From: Saccharothrix algeriensis
GTDB taxonomy: Bacteria; Actinomycetota; Actinomycetes; Mycobacteriales; Pseudonocardiaceae
NCBI RefSeq assembly: GCF_016907655.1
Contig: NZ_JAFBCL010000001.1
Coordinates: 4,312,001-4,376,000, forward strand
Direction: 5' to 3'
Length of the DNA: 64,000 nucleotides
Shown here: positions 7,799 through 16,264 of the stretch, piece after piece
Layout of the letters: each line of letters begins with the position of its first letter
Position numbering within the stretch: position 1 is the stretch's first letter
Made by a program: the position numbers and the translations under genes
The notes under the pieces: generated by a model
The model's input: the letters and a program-made list of their open reading frames with translations, nothing else
Told to the model about the DNA's origin: nothing
Database searches by the model: none

Positions 7799-10700
7799 AT
7801 GGGGCACCTGCGGAGTTCGCTGGTCCTGCTGACGGCGGCTGCCGCGGCGCTCGGCGGCGTGGGAGGCTGGTCGTCCGCCACCGCACCGGGGGAGCCGACC
7901 GTGAGCGAGACGTCGTTCGCCTCCTCCTTCGAGGAGGGGCAGCCGCAGCCGCGGTGGACCAGCGCGGTGGAGACCGACCGCGACGGGGCGCCGAAGGCGT
8001 CGGGCGTCGACGGCTCCGACCCCACCGACCTGCCCGGCGACGTCACCGACCGCGTCGTGGCGGTGGCCGCCAACTCCGAGCACGCCGAGGCGGGGGAGGT
8101 CAAGGAGAACCTGGTCGACGGCAGCGCCGCGACCAAGTGGCTGACCTTCACGCCCACCGGCTGGGCGAGCTTCGGCTTCCCGGAGCCGGTGGTGGTCCGG
8201 CGGTACGCGCTGACCTCCGCCGACGACGCGCCCGGGCGCGACCCGCGGGACTGGGCGCTGAGCGGGTCCGACGACGGCTCGACGTGGACGGCGGTCGACG
8301 CGCGGGCCGGCGAGGTGTTCCCCGCGCGGCTGCGGACGAAGGTCTACGACACGGCCAACACCGCGGCGTTCCGCTTCTACCGCCTGGACATCACGGCGAA
8401 CGCCGGGGGCGTGGACCTCCTCCAGCTGGCCGAGGTGCGGTTCTCGGACGGCTCGACCGAGCCGCCCGCCCGGAACATGCGCACCACCGCGGGCAGGGGC
8501 GCCACCGGCGGGTACAGCGCGAAGGCGGGCGCGGGCTTCACGGGCGTGAGGGCGCTGCGCTACCGGGGTGCGCACGTCGCCGAGGGCCGCGGCTACTCGT
8601 ACAACAAGGTGTTCGAGGTCGACATCCCGGTGACGGCCACGACCGAGCTGTCGTACCTGATCTTCCCGTCGTTCACCCCCGGCGACCTGCGCTACCCGAG
8701 CACGTTCGCGGCGGTGGACCTGGCGTTCACCGACGGCACCTACCTCAGCGACCTGGGCGCCCGCGACCAGCACGGGTTCGAGCTGTCGCCGCGGGGACAG
8801 GGCGCGGCGAAGTCGTTGCACACCAACCAGTGGAACCGCGTCGCGTCGGTCGTCGGCGAGGTCGCGGCGGGCAAGGTGGTCCAGCGGATCCTGGTGGCCT
8901 ACGACAACCCGGCCGGCCCCGCGTCGTTCAACGGCTGGATCGACGACGTGGCGGTGCGGTCCGCGCCGGTCGTCGTGGAGCGGGCCCGGCCGACGGACCA
9001 CGTGCTGACCACCCGCGGCACGAACTCCAGCGGCAGCTTCTCGCGCGGCAACAACATCCCGGCCACCGCCGTGCCGCACGGCTTCAACTTCTGGTCGCCG
9101 ATGACGAACGCGGGTTCGACCAGCTGGCTCTACGAGTACGCCAAGGGCAACGACCGGGACAACCTCCCGACGATCCAGGCGTTCACCGCCAGCCACGAGC
9201 CCAGCCCGTGGATGGGAGACCGGCAGACCTTCCAGGTGATGCCGTCGGCCGGCCCGCCCACCGCCGACCGCGCGCTGCGCGCCCTGCCGTTCGAGCACGG
9301 GAACGAGACCGCGCGGGCGCACTACTACGGCGTGCGGTTCGAGAACGGGATGCGGGCCGAGATCACGCCGACCGACCACGCGGCGCTGCTGCGCTTCACC
9401 TTCACCGGGGACGCCTCGAACCTGGTGTTCGACAACGTGAACAACAGCGGCGGCCTGTCGCTCGACGCCGCTTCCGGTGTCGTGACGGGCTTCTCCGACG
9501 TCAAGAGCGGCCTGTCGACCGGCGCGACCCGGCTGTTCGTCTACGGCGTGGTGGACCGGCCGGTCCTGGCGAGCGGGCGGCTGACCGGCGCGGGCCGCGA
9601 CGACGTCGCGGGCTACCTCCGGTTCGACACCTCCGCGGACCGGACCGTGACGCTGCGGATCGCCACGTCGCTGCTCGGCGTGGAGCAGGCCCGGCGGAAC
9701 CTGGAGCTGGAGGTGTCCGGTTCGGACACCTTCGAGTCGGTGCGCGACCGCGCCCAGCGGGCGTGGGACGACGTGCTGGGGGCGGTCGAGGTCGAGGGCG
9801 CCTCGGCGGACCGGCTGACCACGCTGTACTCCAACCTCTACCGGCTCCACCTGTACCCGAACTCGGGCTTCGAGAACGTCGGCACGGCGGCCGAGCCGCG
9901 GTACCGGTACGCGTCCCCGGTCCGCCCGGCCGGGCCGTCGACCCCGACGCGGACCGGCGCGCAGGTCGTGGACGGCAGGATCTACGTCAACAACGGGTTC
10001 TGGGACACCTACCGCACGACGTGGCCCGCGTACAGCCTGCTGGCGCCGCGCCGGGCCGGCGAGCTGGTGGACGGGTTCGTGCAGCAGTACCGCGACGGCG
10101 GCTGGATCCCGCGCTGGTCCTCGCCCGGCTACGCGGACCTGATGACCGGCACCAGCTCCGACGTGGCGTTCGCGGACGCGTTCGTCAAGGGCGTGGAGGG
10201 CTTCGACGCCGAAGCGGCGTTCGCGGCGGCGGTGAAGAACGCGACCGTCGCGCCGCCGCACGCCGGGGTCGGCCGCAAGGGCCTGGACACCTCGATCTTC
10301 ACCGGCTACACGTCCACCGCGACCGACGAGGGCATGTCGTGGGCGATCGAGGGCTACGTCAACGACTTCGGCATCGCCGCCATGGCGAAGGAGCTGCACC
10401 GGCGGACCGGTCGGGCCGACTACCTGGCCCAGCACGAGTACTTCGCCGACCGCGCGCTGAACTACGTCACCATGTTCGACCCGGGCACGGGGTTCTTCCA
10501 GGGCCGCGACCCCGACGGCGCCTGGCGGGTGCCGCCCGACGAGTACGAGCCGCGCGAGTGGGGCCACGACTACACCGAGACCAACGGCTGGAACATGGCG
10601 TTCTCCGTGCCGCACGACGGCCAGGGCCTGGCGAACCTGCACGGCGGGCGGGAAGCGCTGGCGCGCAAGCTCGACACCTTCTTCGCCACGCCGGAGACGG

Positions 10701-12058
10701 CGGAGTTCCCCGGCTCGTACGGCGGTGTCATCCACGAGATGACCGAGGCGCGGGACGTGCGCATGGGGCAGCTGGGCCACAGCAACCAGGTGTCGCACCA
10801 CATCGCCTACATGTACGACTACGCCGGGCAGCCGTGGAAGACCCAGGAGAAGGTGCGCGAGATCCCGTCGCGGCTGTACCTGGGCAGCGAGATCGGCCAG
10901 GGCTACCCCGGCGACGAGGACAACGGCGAGCAGTCCGCCTGGTACCTGTTCAGCGCCCTGGGCTTCTACCCGTTGCAGATGGGCGGGGCGACCTACGCCA
11001 TCGGCTCCCCGCTGTTCACCAAGGCGACGGTGCACCTGGAGAACGGCCGCGAGCTCGTGGTCAACGCGCCGGGGAACAGCGCGCGCAACGTCTACGTGCA
11101 GTCGTTGAAGGTCAACGGCAAGCAGTGGGACAAGGCGTACCTGCCGCACGCGGAGATCGCCGGGGGAGGCGTCCTCGACTTCGAGCTGGGCCCCGCGCCG
11201 TCGAGGTGGGCGACCGGGGCGGACGCCGCGCCGCCGTCGCCGACCACCGGGACCGGGCCGCCGCGGCCGTTGCGGGACATCACCCCGTCGTCGACCGTCA
11301 CCGGTTCCGGCCCGGTGGCGCCGCTGGTGGACGACACCTCGCAGACCTCCGGCAGCGCGTCGTGGCTCCGGGTGGACGTGCCGGACGCCCGGGAGGAGGT
11401 GGAGTTCTACACGCTGACCTCCGGCACGGCGTCCGGCGACCCGGCGTCGTGGGTGCTGCGCGGCTCCTACGACGGCCGGAAGTGGTCCACTGTGGACGAA
11501 CGCTCGGACGAGGTGTTCCCGTGGCGGCGGCAGACGCGGGCGTTCAAGGTCGCGCGACCCGGGCACTACCGGCACTACCGGCTGGAGTTCCCGTCCGCCG
11601 CGACGCTGGCCGAGGTCGAGCTGCTGGCCAGGCCGCCCGCCGCCTGCGCGACGACCATCACGGGCGAGCACCGGGGGCCGCTGCGCGTCCGGGACGCCAC
11701 CTGCGTGGTCGGCGGGACGGTCGACGGCCCGGTGCGGGTCGAGGCGGGCGCGTCCCTGCACGTCCTCGGGGGAGCGCTGCGGGGCCCGGTGACCGCCTCC
11801 GGCGCGGCGGCGGTCGTGCTGGTGGACGCCGAGGTCGACGGCCCGCTGAGCATCTCGGGGACGTCCGGCGAGGTGGCCGTCGAGCACTCGGTCGTGCGCG
11901 GCCCGGTGACCCTGGCGGGCAACCGGGGTGGGACGGCGGTGGCCGCGAACACCGTGGGCGGGCCGCTGTCGTGCGTGGCGAGCGACCCGCCGCCGGTGGA
12001 CAACGGGTGGCCCAACGACGTGAGCGGGCCGAAGCTCGGCCAGTGCGCGGGGCTGTGA
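7799..12058 (+). CDS. Secreted GH92 alpha-1,2-mannosidase, multidomain
   Basis: The protein has 1419 residues. The start at ATG 7799 directly precedes a signal peptide (HLRSSLVLLTAAAAAL) and follows GGGAGG. Discoidin-like modules occupy roughly residues 70-220, and a second one lies near 1180-1290 (LRVDVPDAREEVEFYTLTSG, RHYRLEFPSAATLAEVELL). The GH92 catalytic core between them shows TRGTNSSGSFSRGNNIP, NNGFWDTYRTTWP, YTETNGWNMAF, GHSNQVSHHIAYMYDYAG and GDEDNGEQSAWYLFSALG. The C-terminal 125 residues are a GPV/GPL repeat domain (about eight short beta repeats) that may bind carbohydrate or the wall. GH92 enzymes are calcium-dependent exo-mannosidases on fungal or N-glycan mannans. Regulation is probably by the divergent ROK protein. 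Confidence 0.93.
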   Translation: MGHLRSSLVLLTAAAAALGGVGGWSSATAPGEPTVSETSFASSFEEGQPQPRWTSAVETDRDGAPKASGVDGSDPTDLPGDVTDRVVAVAANSEHAEAGEVKENLVDGSAATKWLTFTPTGWASFGFPEPVVVRRYALTSADDAPGRDPRDWALSGSDDGSTWTAVDARAGEVFPARLRTKVYDTANTAAFRFYRLDITANAGGVDLLQLAEVRFSDGSTEPPARNMRTTAGRGATGGYSAKAGAGFTGVRALRYRGAHVAEGRGYSYNKVFEVDIPVTATTELSYLIFPSFTPGDLRYPSTFAAVDLAFTDGTYLSDLGARDQHGFELSPRGQGAAKSLHTNQWNRVASVVGEVAAGKVVQRILVAYDNPAGPASFNGWIDDVAVRSAPVVVERARPTDHVLTTRGTNSSGSFSRGNNIPATAVPHGFNFWSPMTNAGSTSWLYEYAKGNDRDNLPTIQAFTASHEPSPWMGDRQTFQVMPSAGPPTADRALRALPFEHGNETARAHYYGVRFENGMRAEITPTDHAALLRFTFTGDASNLVFDNVNNSGGLSLDAASGVVTGFSDVKSGLSTGATRLFVYGVVDRPVLASGRLTGAGRDDVAGYLRFDTSADRTVTLRIATSLLGVEQARRNLELEVSGSDTFESVRDRAQRAWDDVLGAVEVEGASADRLTTLYSNLYRLHLYPNSGFENVGTAAEPRYRYASPVRPAGPSTPTRTGAQVVDGRIYVNNGFWDTYRTTWPAYSLLAPRRAGELVDGFVQQYRDGGWIPRWSSPGYADLMTGTSSDVAFADAFVKGVEGFDAEAAFAAAVKNATVAPPHAGVGRKGLDTSIFTGYTSTATDEGMSWAIEGYVNDFGIAAMAKELHRRTGRADYLAQHEYFADRALNYVTMFDPGTGFFQGRDPDGAWRVPPDEYEPREWGHDYTETNGWNMAFSVPHDGQGLANLHGGREALARKLDTFFATPETAEFPGSYGGVIHEMTEARDVRMGQLGHSNQVSHHIAYMYDYAGQPWKTQEKVREIPSRLYLGSEIGQGYPGDEDNGEQSAWYLFSALGFYPLQMGGATYAIGSPLFTKATVHLENGRELVVNAPGNSARNVYVQSLKVNGKQWDKAYLPHAEIAGGGVLDFELGPAPSRWATGADAAPPSPTTGTGPPRPLRDITPSSTVTGSGPVAPLVDDTSQTSGSASWLRVDVPDAREEVEFYTLTSGTASGDPASWVLRGSYDGRKWSTVDERSDEVFPWRRQTRAFKVARPGHYRHYRLEFPSAATLAEVELLARPPAACATTITGEHRGPLRVRDATCVVGGTVDGPVRVEAGASLHVLGGALRGPVTASGAAAVVLVDAEVDGPLSISGTSGEVAVEHSVVRGPVTLAGNRGGTAVAANTVGGPLSCVASDPPPVDNGWPNDVSGPKLGQCAGL

Positions 12059-12088
12059 CGCCGGGCCGGCGCGGGGACCGGCCCGGCG
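12059..12088. terminator. Bidirectional hairpin terminator
   Basis: A perfect 11-bp stem (CGCCGGGCCGG, 12059-12069, pairing with 12078-12088) with an 8-nt loop fills the 34-bp gap between the convergent mannosidase and TIGR03086-like genes and can serve both. Confidence 0.7.
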
Positions 12089-12092
12089 CGGG

Positions 12093-12653
12093 TCAGGCCC
12101 GCCGGCCGGTCAACCCCAGGAGGCGGTCCAGCAGCGGCGCGTCGGCCGCGACGGGCGCCTCGGGGCCGAACACCCCCATCTCGCGGCCGAGCGGGGCACT
12201 GGCCACCAGGTCGGCGTGGACGAACTCCAGCACCTCCCGGTCCCAGTCGAGCCGCCGGCCGACGGCGGTCGCCAGGTCCCAGCCGTGCACCAGCAGCTCG
12301 CCCACCACCATGCCGCCGACGACCCCGGCGGGCATCTCCCGGGGCGAGCCCAGGCGCGTCACACCCTCCCAGGCCGCCGGCGCGCTCCACGCCGACGCGG
12401 TCGCCCGGAGCCGGGCGGGCAGCCGGACCCGCCAGTCGCCCAGGTCGGTCCCGGCCTCATCGTCGGCGGGCGCGACGAACTCCTTGCGGGCGGCGGCTTC
12501 CAGGGCGGGGCCCCAGAACAGCAGGTGGCGGATCAGGCGGCGCACGTCGAACTCGGCGCACGGCGTGGGCGCGTCGAGCAGTTCCGGTGTGATGTCGTCG
12601 ACGATCCCCAGGACGGGCGCGACGGCCTGCTCCGCCAGTCGTTCGGTGTTCAT
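12093..12653 (-). CDS. TIGR03086/maleylpyruvate isomerase N-terminal-like (DinB-fold) protein
   Basis: The 186-residue protein carries the actinobacterial DinB-like four-helix fold: a TPCAEFDVRRLIRHLLFW segment near residues 30-48 with Cys and His residues typical of this mycothiol-linked family, and VGELLVHGWDLATAVGR near 120-135, where the metal-site His sits in LLVHGWD. Family members are predicted metal-dependent mycothiol S-transferases or isomerases; the substrate is unknown. ATG 12653 is chosen because it aligns with the usual start (MNTERL). A longer frame to 12704 would collide with the promoter of the divergent AraC gene. Confidence 0.8.
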   Translation of the reverse strand: MNTERLAEQAVAPVLGIVDDITPELLDAPTPCAEFDVRRLIRHLLFWGPALEAAARKEFVAPADDEAGTDLGDWRVRLPARLRATASAWSAPAAWEGVTRLGSPREMPAGVVGGMVVGELLVHGWDLATAVGRRLDWDREVLEFVHADLVASAPLGREMGVFGPEAPVAADAPLLDRLLGLTGRRA

Positions 12654-12715
12654 GGGCGCACGGTAGGGGCGGACCGCGCGGGCCGTATTGAACAAACGCG
12701 ACATAGGCTGGGGCC

Positions 12716-13489
12716 GTGCGCGACGAGCGGGAGCTGGACTGGCGGAAGCACCAGCGCCACCGGTTCCTGGAGCCCTCGGCGGACCTCGCGCCGCACGTCG
12801 CCCGGTACTGGGTCGTGCACTGGTCCTACGACCGGCCCTACCGGCAGTTGGTCGTGCCCTACCCGAACGTGCACCTGGTGTTCCGGGACGGTCGGGCGAC
12901 GGTGAGCGGGGTGTCCAGCCGGCACGTGTCCCGGGAGCTGGCCGGCGAGGGGTGGGTGTTCGGCGTCGCGTTCCGGCCGGGGCGGTTCCGGGGCTTCCTG
13001 GGCGCGCCCGTGCGGACCATCACCGACCGGACCGTGCCCTCGATGTTCCCCGACCCGGCGGGGCCGGTCGACGTGGCCTCGGTGGAGGAGGTGCTGCGCG
13101 CGCGGCTGCCGGAGCCGGACCCCGCCGCGGAGCTGGCGGCCGGGATCGTGGCGGCGGTCGTCGCCCGGCCGGGCATCACCAGGGTGTCGGAGCTGGCCGA
13201 GGGGACCGGGCGCAGCCCGCGGCAGCTGCAGCGGCTGTTCGCCGAGCACGTCGGCGTCGGCCCGAAGTGGGTGATCCGGCGCTACCGGCTGCACGAGGTC
13301 ACGCAGCGGATGGCCGCCGGCGCGCGGATCGACTGGGCGGCGCTCGCGGCCGACCTCGGCTACGCCGACCAGGCGCACTTCGTCCGCGACTTCACCGCGA
13401 TGTTCGGCGAGACCCCGACCGGGTACGCCGCGCGGTATCACCAGGAGATCTCGCGGCAGCGCTCGGTGGAGTCGCCGGGCTCGACCTGA
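12716..13489 (+). CDS. AraC-family transcriptional regulator with DUF6597-type sensor domain
   Basis: The 257-residue protein has an N-terminal sensor domain (ADLAPHVARYWVVHW...VVPYPNVHLVF) and a C-terminal pair of AraC helix-turn-helices (VSELAEGTGRSPRQLQRLF about residues 160-180, and WAALAADLGYADQAHFVRDF about 205-225, followed by GETPTGYAA). Ligand and regulon are unknown; the divergent DinB-like gene 62 bp away is a candidate target. The start is GTG 12716, exactly 6 nt after a TAGGCT box (12704-12709), so the message should be leaderless. Its last 52 bp overlap the convergent cation efflux gene. Confidence 0.88.
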   Translation: MRDERELDWRKHQRHRFLEPSADLAPHVARYWVVHWSYDRPYRQLVVPYPNVHLVFRDGRATVSGVSSRHVSRELAGEGWVFGVAFRPGRFRGFLGAPVRTITDRTVPSMFPDPAGPVDVASVEEVLRARLPEPDPAAELAAGIVAAVVARPGITRVSELAEGTGRSPRQLQRLFAEHVGVGPKWVIRRYRLHEVTQRMAAGARIDWAALAADLGYADQAHFVRDFTAMFGETPTGYAARYHQEISRQRSVESPGST

Positions 13490-14346
13490 AGCGTGGCGTG
13501 CTCCAGGTCGTACCGGTCGGCCAGCAGGGCCCGCGCGGCCCGGAGCACCTGCGCCGGGTCGGCGTCGGCGCGGGTGGCGAGGTGCGCCGAGGCGACCTCC
13601 ATGCCGGAGGTCAGCGTCCAGACGTGCAGGTCGTGCGCCTCGGCCACGCCCGGCAGCCGGTTCAGCTCGGCCAGCACCTCGGCGAGGTCGAGCCGCTCGG
13701 GGGCGTGCTGGAACAGGATGCGCAGCGCGCCGGAGGCGAGCTTCCAGGTGCGGGGCAGCACCCACAGGCCGATGGCGACGCCCATCACCGGGTCGGCGTA
13801 GCGCCAGCCGAACAGCAGCGTCACGGCGCCGCTGAGCAGCACGCCGACCGAGCCGACGAGGTCGGCCAGCACCTCCAGGTACGCGCCGCGCACGTTGATG
13901 CTGTCCTTCGCGCCCTCGCGCAGCAGCAGGAACGAGACGACGTTGGCGACCAGGCCCGCCGCGGCGGCCAGCACGACCGGCAGCCCCGGGACCTCCGGCG
14001 GGCTGCCGAAGCGGCCCGCGGCCTCGACCACGACGTAGCCGGCGACGCCGAACAGCAGCACGGCGTTGGCCAGCGCGGCCAGCACCTCGGCCCGGTAGAG
14101 GCCGAAGGTGCGGCTGCCCCGGGTGGTGGCGCGGCGGGCCAGCAGGATCGCCGCGAGCGCCATGCCGACGCCCAGGACGTCGGTGAGCATGTGGGCGGCG
14201 TCGGAGACGAGCGCGAGCGAGCGCGTCGCGAAGCCGACGACGAACTCCACGACCATGAACGCCGCCCCGATGCCGAAGGCGGCCCACAGGCGGCCGAGGT
14301 GCTTGGCGCCGCCCGACGAGACCCCGTGGCCGTGACCGTGACCCAT
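13438..14346 (-). CDS. Cation diffusion facilitator (CzcD-type Zn/Co/Cd efflux)
   Basis: The 302-residue membrane protein starts with a metal-binding MGHGHGHG tract. It has six helices, with the paired transport-site motifs SLALVSDAAHMLTD (D and HxxxD) near residue 45 and RGAYLEVLADLVGSVGVL near 155, and the cytosolic C-terminal domain (AEAHDLHVWTLTSG). It exports divalent metal in exchange for protons. Upstream in-frame ATGs (14358, 14382) exist, but the promoter geometry places the transcription start on ATG 14346. The 3' end overlaps the convergent AraC gene by 52 bp. Confidence 0.92.
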   Translation of the reverse strand: MGHGHGHGVSSGGAKHLGRLWAAFGIGAAFMVVEFVVGFATRSLALVSDAAHMLTDVLGVGMALAAILLARRATTRGSRTFGLYRAEVLAALANAVLLFGVAGYVVVEAAGRFGSPPEVPGLPVVLAAAAGLVANVVSFLLLREGAKDSINVRGAYLEVLADLVGSVGVLLSGAVTLLFGWRYADPVMGVAIGLWVLPRTWKLASGALRILFQHAPERLDLAEVLAELNRLPGVAEAHDLHVWTLTSGMEVASAHLATRADADPAQVLRAARALLADRYDLEHATLQVEPGDSTERCREISW

Positions 14347-14353
14347 GCCTCGG

Positions 14354-14382
14354 AACATATAGTCACATGCGCATGAGTGCAA
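14354..14382 (-). promoter_or_regulatory. Leaderless promoter with CATGCGCATG operator for the cation efflux gene
   Basis: On the minus strand TTGCAC (14382-14377), a 17-nt spacer and TATGTT (14359-14354) are followed by 7 nt and then ATG 14346. A perfect 10-bp palindrome CATGCGCATG (14366-14375) lies inside the spacer, where a metal-sensing repressor (ArsR/SmtB or MerR type) would be expected. The regulator itself is not adjacent. Confidence 0.6.
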
Positions 14383-14389
14383 CAGGGGG

Positions 14390-15979
14390 TCAGGTGGCGC
14401 CGACCACCCGTCCCAGCAGGCGGACCAGCCGGGGGGACACCCGGCCGACGGCCTGCGCGAACCGCGCCTCGGGCGTCACCGCGACGACCACCTCGTCGCG
14501 TTGTACCGCCCGGAACACCCGGTCGGCCACCTTCTCCGGTCGGTAACCGCGCAGCCGGTAGGCGCGCGCCGCCCTCCGCTGCCGCTCGGCCTGCTCCTGC
14601 CCGTCGGCGCCGGCGAACCGGGTGGTGGCGGCGATGCCGGTGGCCACGACGCCGGGGCAGATCGCGCTGACCCCGATGCCGTGCGGTTCCAGCTCGGCGG
14701 CGAGGCACTGGGCGAGCATCAGGACGGCGGCCTTCGTGGCCGAGTAGGCGGGCAGCGCGGGAGTGGGGAAGTAGCCGGCCATCGACGCCGTGACGACGAG
14801 GTGCCCGCCCTCGCCCCGCTCGACCAGGTGCGGCGCGAAGGCGCGCAGGGTGTGCACGACGCCCCAGAGGTTGACGTCGACCACCCGGCGCCAGTCGTCT
14901 TCGGAAGTCCGGAGGAACGACCCGGCCAGCCCGACGCCGGCGTTGGCCATGACGACGTCGGGCACGCCGTGCCGCCGCCGGACGGTCTCGGCGACCTCCC
15001 GGGTGGCGGCGCCGTCGGCCACGTCGAGCCGGTAGGAGTGGCCGCCGGTGTCCGCGGCGGTCCGCGCGGCGGCCTCGGCGTCCACGTCGAGCGCCACGAC
15101 CTCCGCCCCGTCGGCCGCGAACCGCAGCGCCGTGGCCCGCCCGATCCCGCTGCCCGCGCCCGTGACGACGACCAGCCGCCGGCGCCGCCGGCCGTCCACG
15201 AAGTCCCCGATGAGCCGGGCGACGTGCCCGGGGTGGGTGCGCGGGGCCCAGTGGCCGGCGACGAGGTGGCTGCGCGTGAGGTCGTCGGTCCAGGGCTCGG
15301 CGGCCTCCAGGTGCCGCGCGGAGACGTACGGGTCGTTCCGCAGGGCGATCTGGTGCACCGGCACCCGGACCCGCCGGGGCCGTGCGGCGCGCCCGACGTT
15401 CGCGCGGTACAGCTCCAGCCCGTTGACCAGGGTGCGGAGGTCGGCCCGGAGCCGGCGGCGGACCAGCGGGACCCGCCACACCAGCTCGGGCAGCACCGGG
15501 ACCAGGAACCCGGCGATGTACCAGGACCGGCGCAGGAGGCCGACCACCTCGGCCGGTCGGGTCGCGTGCCGCCGCACCCAGGCCCCGACCTGCCCCAGGT
15601 CCGGCCCGGAGATGCTGGTGAACGACAGGAACGCCGAGGGGTGCTCGGCCACCGCCCGCCAGCCGACCACCGACCCCCAGTCGTGCCCGACGAGGTGCAC
15701 CGGCCCGCGCCCGCCCACCACGGCCAGCAGGTCCCGGACCAACCACTCGATCCGATACCCGTCCCGCTCCCCGGGCGCCCCCGACCCACCGGCCCCCCGC
15801 CAGTCGAACCGAACCACCCGGAACCGCTCCCGCAGCCCCTCCACGACCCCGTCCCACACCCGGAGGTCGTCCGGGAAGCCGTGGGCGAGCACCACGACAG
15901 GCCCCCCTTCAACCCCTTCCTCGACCACCCGAATCCGCAGGTCAGCGCTCTCGACGAACCTCTCACGCACCCCATCCAC
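14390..15979 (-). CDS. Fused alpha/beta-hydrolase and short-chain dehydrogenase (EphD-like)
   Basis: The 529-residue protein joins two enzymes. Residues 1-265 form an epoxide-hydrolase-like alpha/beta hydrolase: HGFPDDLRVW oxyanion region, GHDWGSVVG nucleophile elbow with Asp in place of Ser, and a candidate catalytic His in AGHWAPRTHP. Residues 268-529 form an SDR: VVVTGAGSGIGRA cofactor loop, NAGVGLAG, catalytic Ser in VVTASMAGYFP and YSATKAA. The same order occurs in mycobacterial EphD, which acts on mycolic-acid precursors; the substrate here is unknown. GTG 15979 follows TACCCT (15992-15987) by 7 nt, suggesting a leaderless transcript. The stop lies 44 bp from the efflux gene start. Confidence 0.9.
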   Translation of the reverse strand: MDGVRERFVESADLRIRVVEEGVEGGPVVVLAHGFPDDLRVWDGVVEGLRERFRVVRFDWRGAGGSGAPGERDGYRIEWLVRDLLAVVGGRGPVHLVGHDWGSVVGWRAVAEHPSAFLSFTSISGPDLGQVGAWVRRHATRPAEVVGLLRRSWYIAGFLVPVLPELVWRVPLVRRRLRADLRTLVNGLELYRANVGRAARPRRVRVPVHQIALRNDPYVSARHLEAAEPWTDDLTRSHLVAGHWAPRTHPGHVARLIGDFVDGRRRRRLVVVTGAGSGIGRATALRFAADGAEVVALDVDAEAAARTAADTGGHSYRLDVADGAATREVAETVRRRHGVPDVVMANAGVGLAGSFLRTSEDDWRRVVDVNLWGVVHTLRAFAPHLVERGEGGHLVVTASMAGYFPTPALPAYSATKAAVLMLAQCLAAELEPHGIGVSAICPGVVATGIAATTRFAGADGQEQAERQRRAARAYRLRGYRPEKVADRVFRAVQRDEVVVAVTPEARFAQAVGRVSPRLVRLLGRVVGAT

Positions 15980-16044
15980 ACCCTGGAGGGTAGGGGGTGC
16001 GCAAGGGGTCCGACACGCCTGCTAAGCTTCTGCTCGTAGCTGCG

Positions 16045-16116
16045 GCCCCCGTAGCTCAGGGGATAGAGCACCGCCCTCCGGAGGCGGGTGCGCAGGTTCG
16101 AATCCTGCCGGGGGCA
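16045..16116 (+). tRNA. tRNA-Arg (anticodon CCG)
   Basis: A full cloverleaf folds: acceptor GCCCCCG/CGGGGGC, D stem GCTC/GAGC, anticodon stem CCGCC/GGCGG with loop CTCCGGA (anticodon CCG, reading CGG), T stem GCAGG/CCTGC with loop TTCGAAT, and discriminator A. It is 72 nt and CCA is not encoded. A possible -10 (TAAGCT, 16023-16028) lies upstream. An integrase gene points toward its 3' end, so it is the probable attachment site of the adjacent island. Confidence 0.97.
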
Positions 16117-16123
16117 CACTGCG

Positions 16124-16167
16124 AAAAAGCCCGCTGAGCAGCGAAAATGCAGCCCGGCGGGCTTTTT
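16124..16167 (+). terminator. Terminator after tRNA-Arg
   Basis: An 11-bp perfect stem, AAAAAGCCCGC (16124-16134) with GCGGGCTTTTT (16157-16167), begins 8 nt after the tRNA and ends in a T5 run. Confidence 0.85.
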
Positions 16168-16264
16168 GCTTGTCCGGCTGTGTCCGGCCAAAATCGGCCG
16201 TTTACGGGTGTCTGTGCCCATGCTGTGCCCACGGAACTTCGCGGATCTTCCGATAGGCAGCGAA

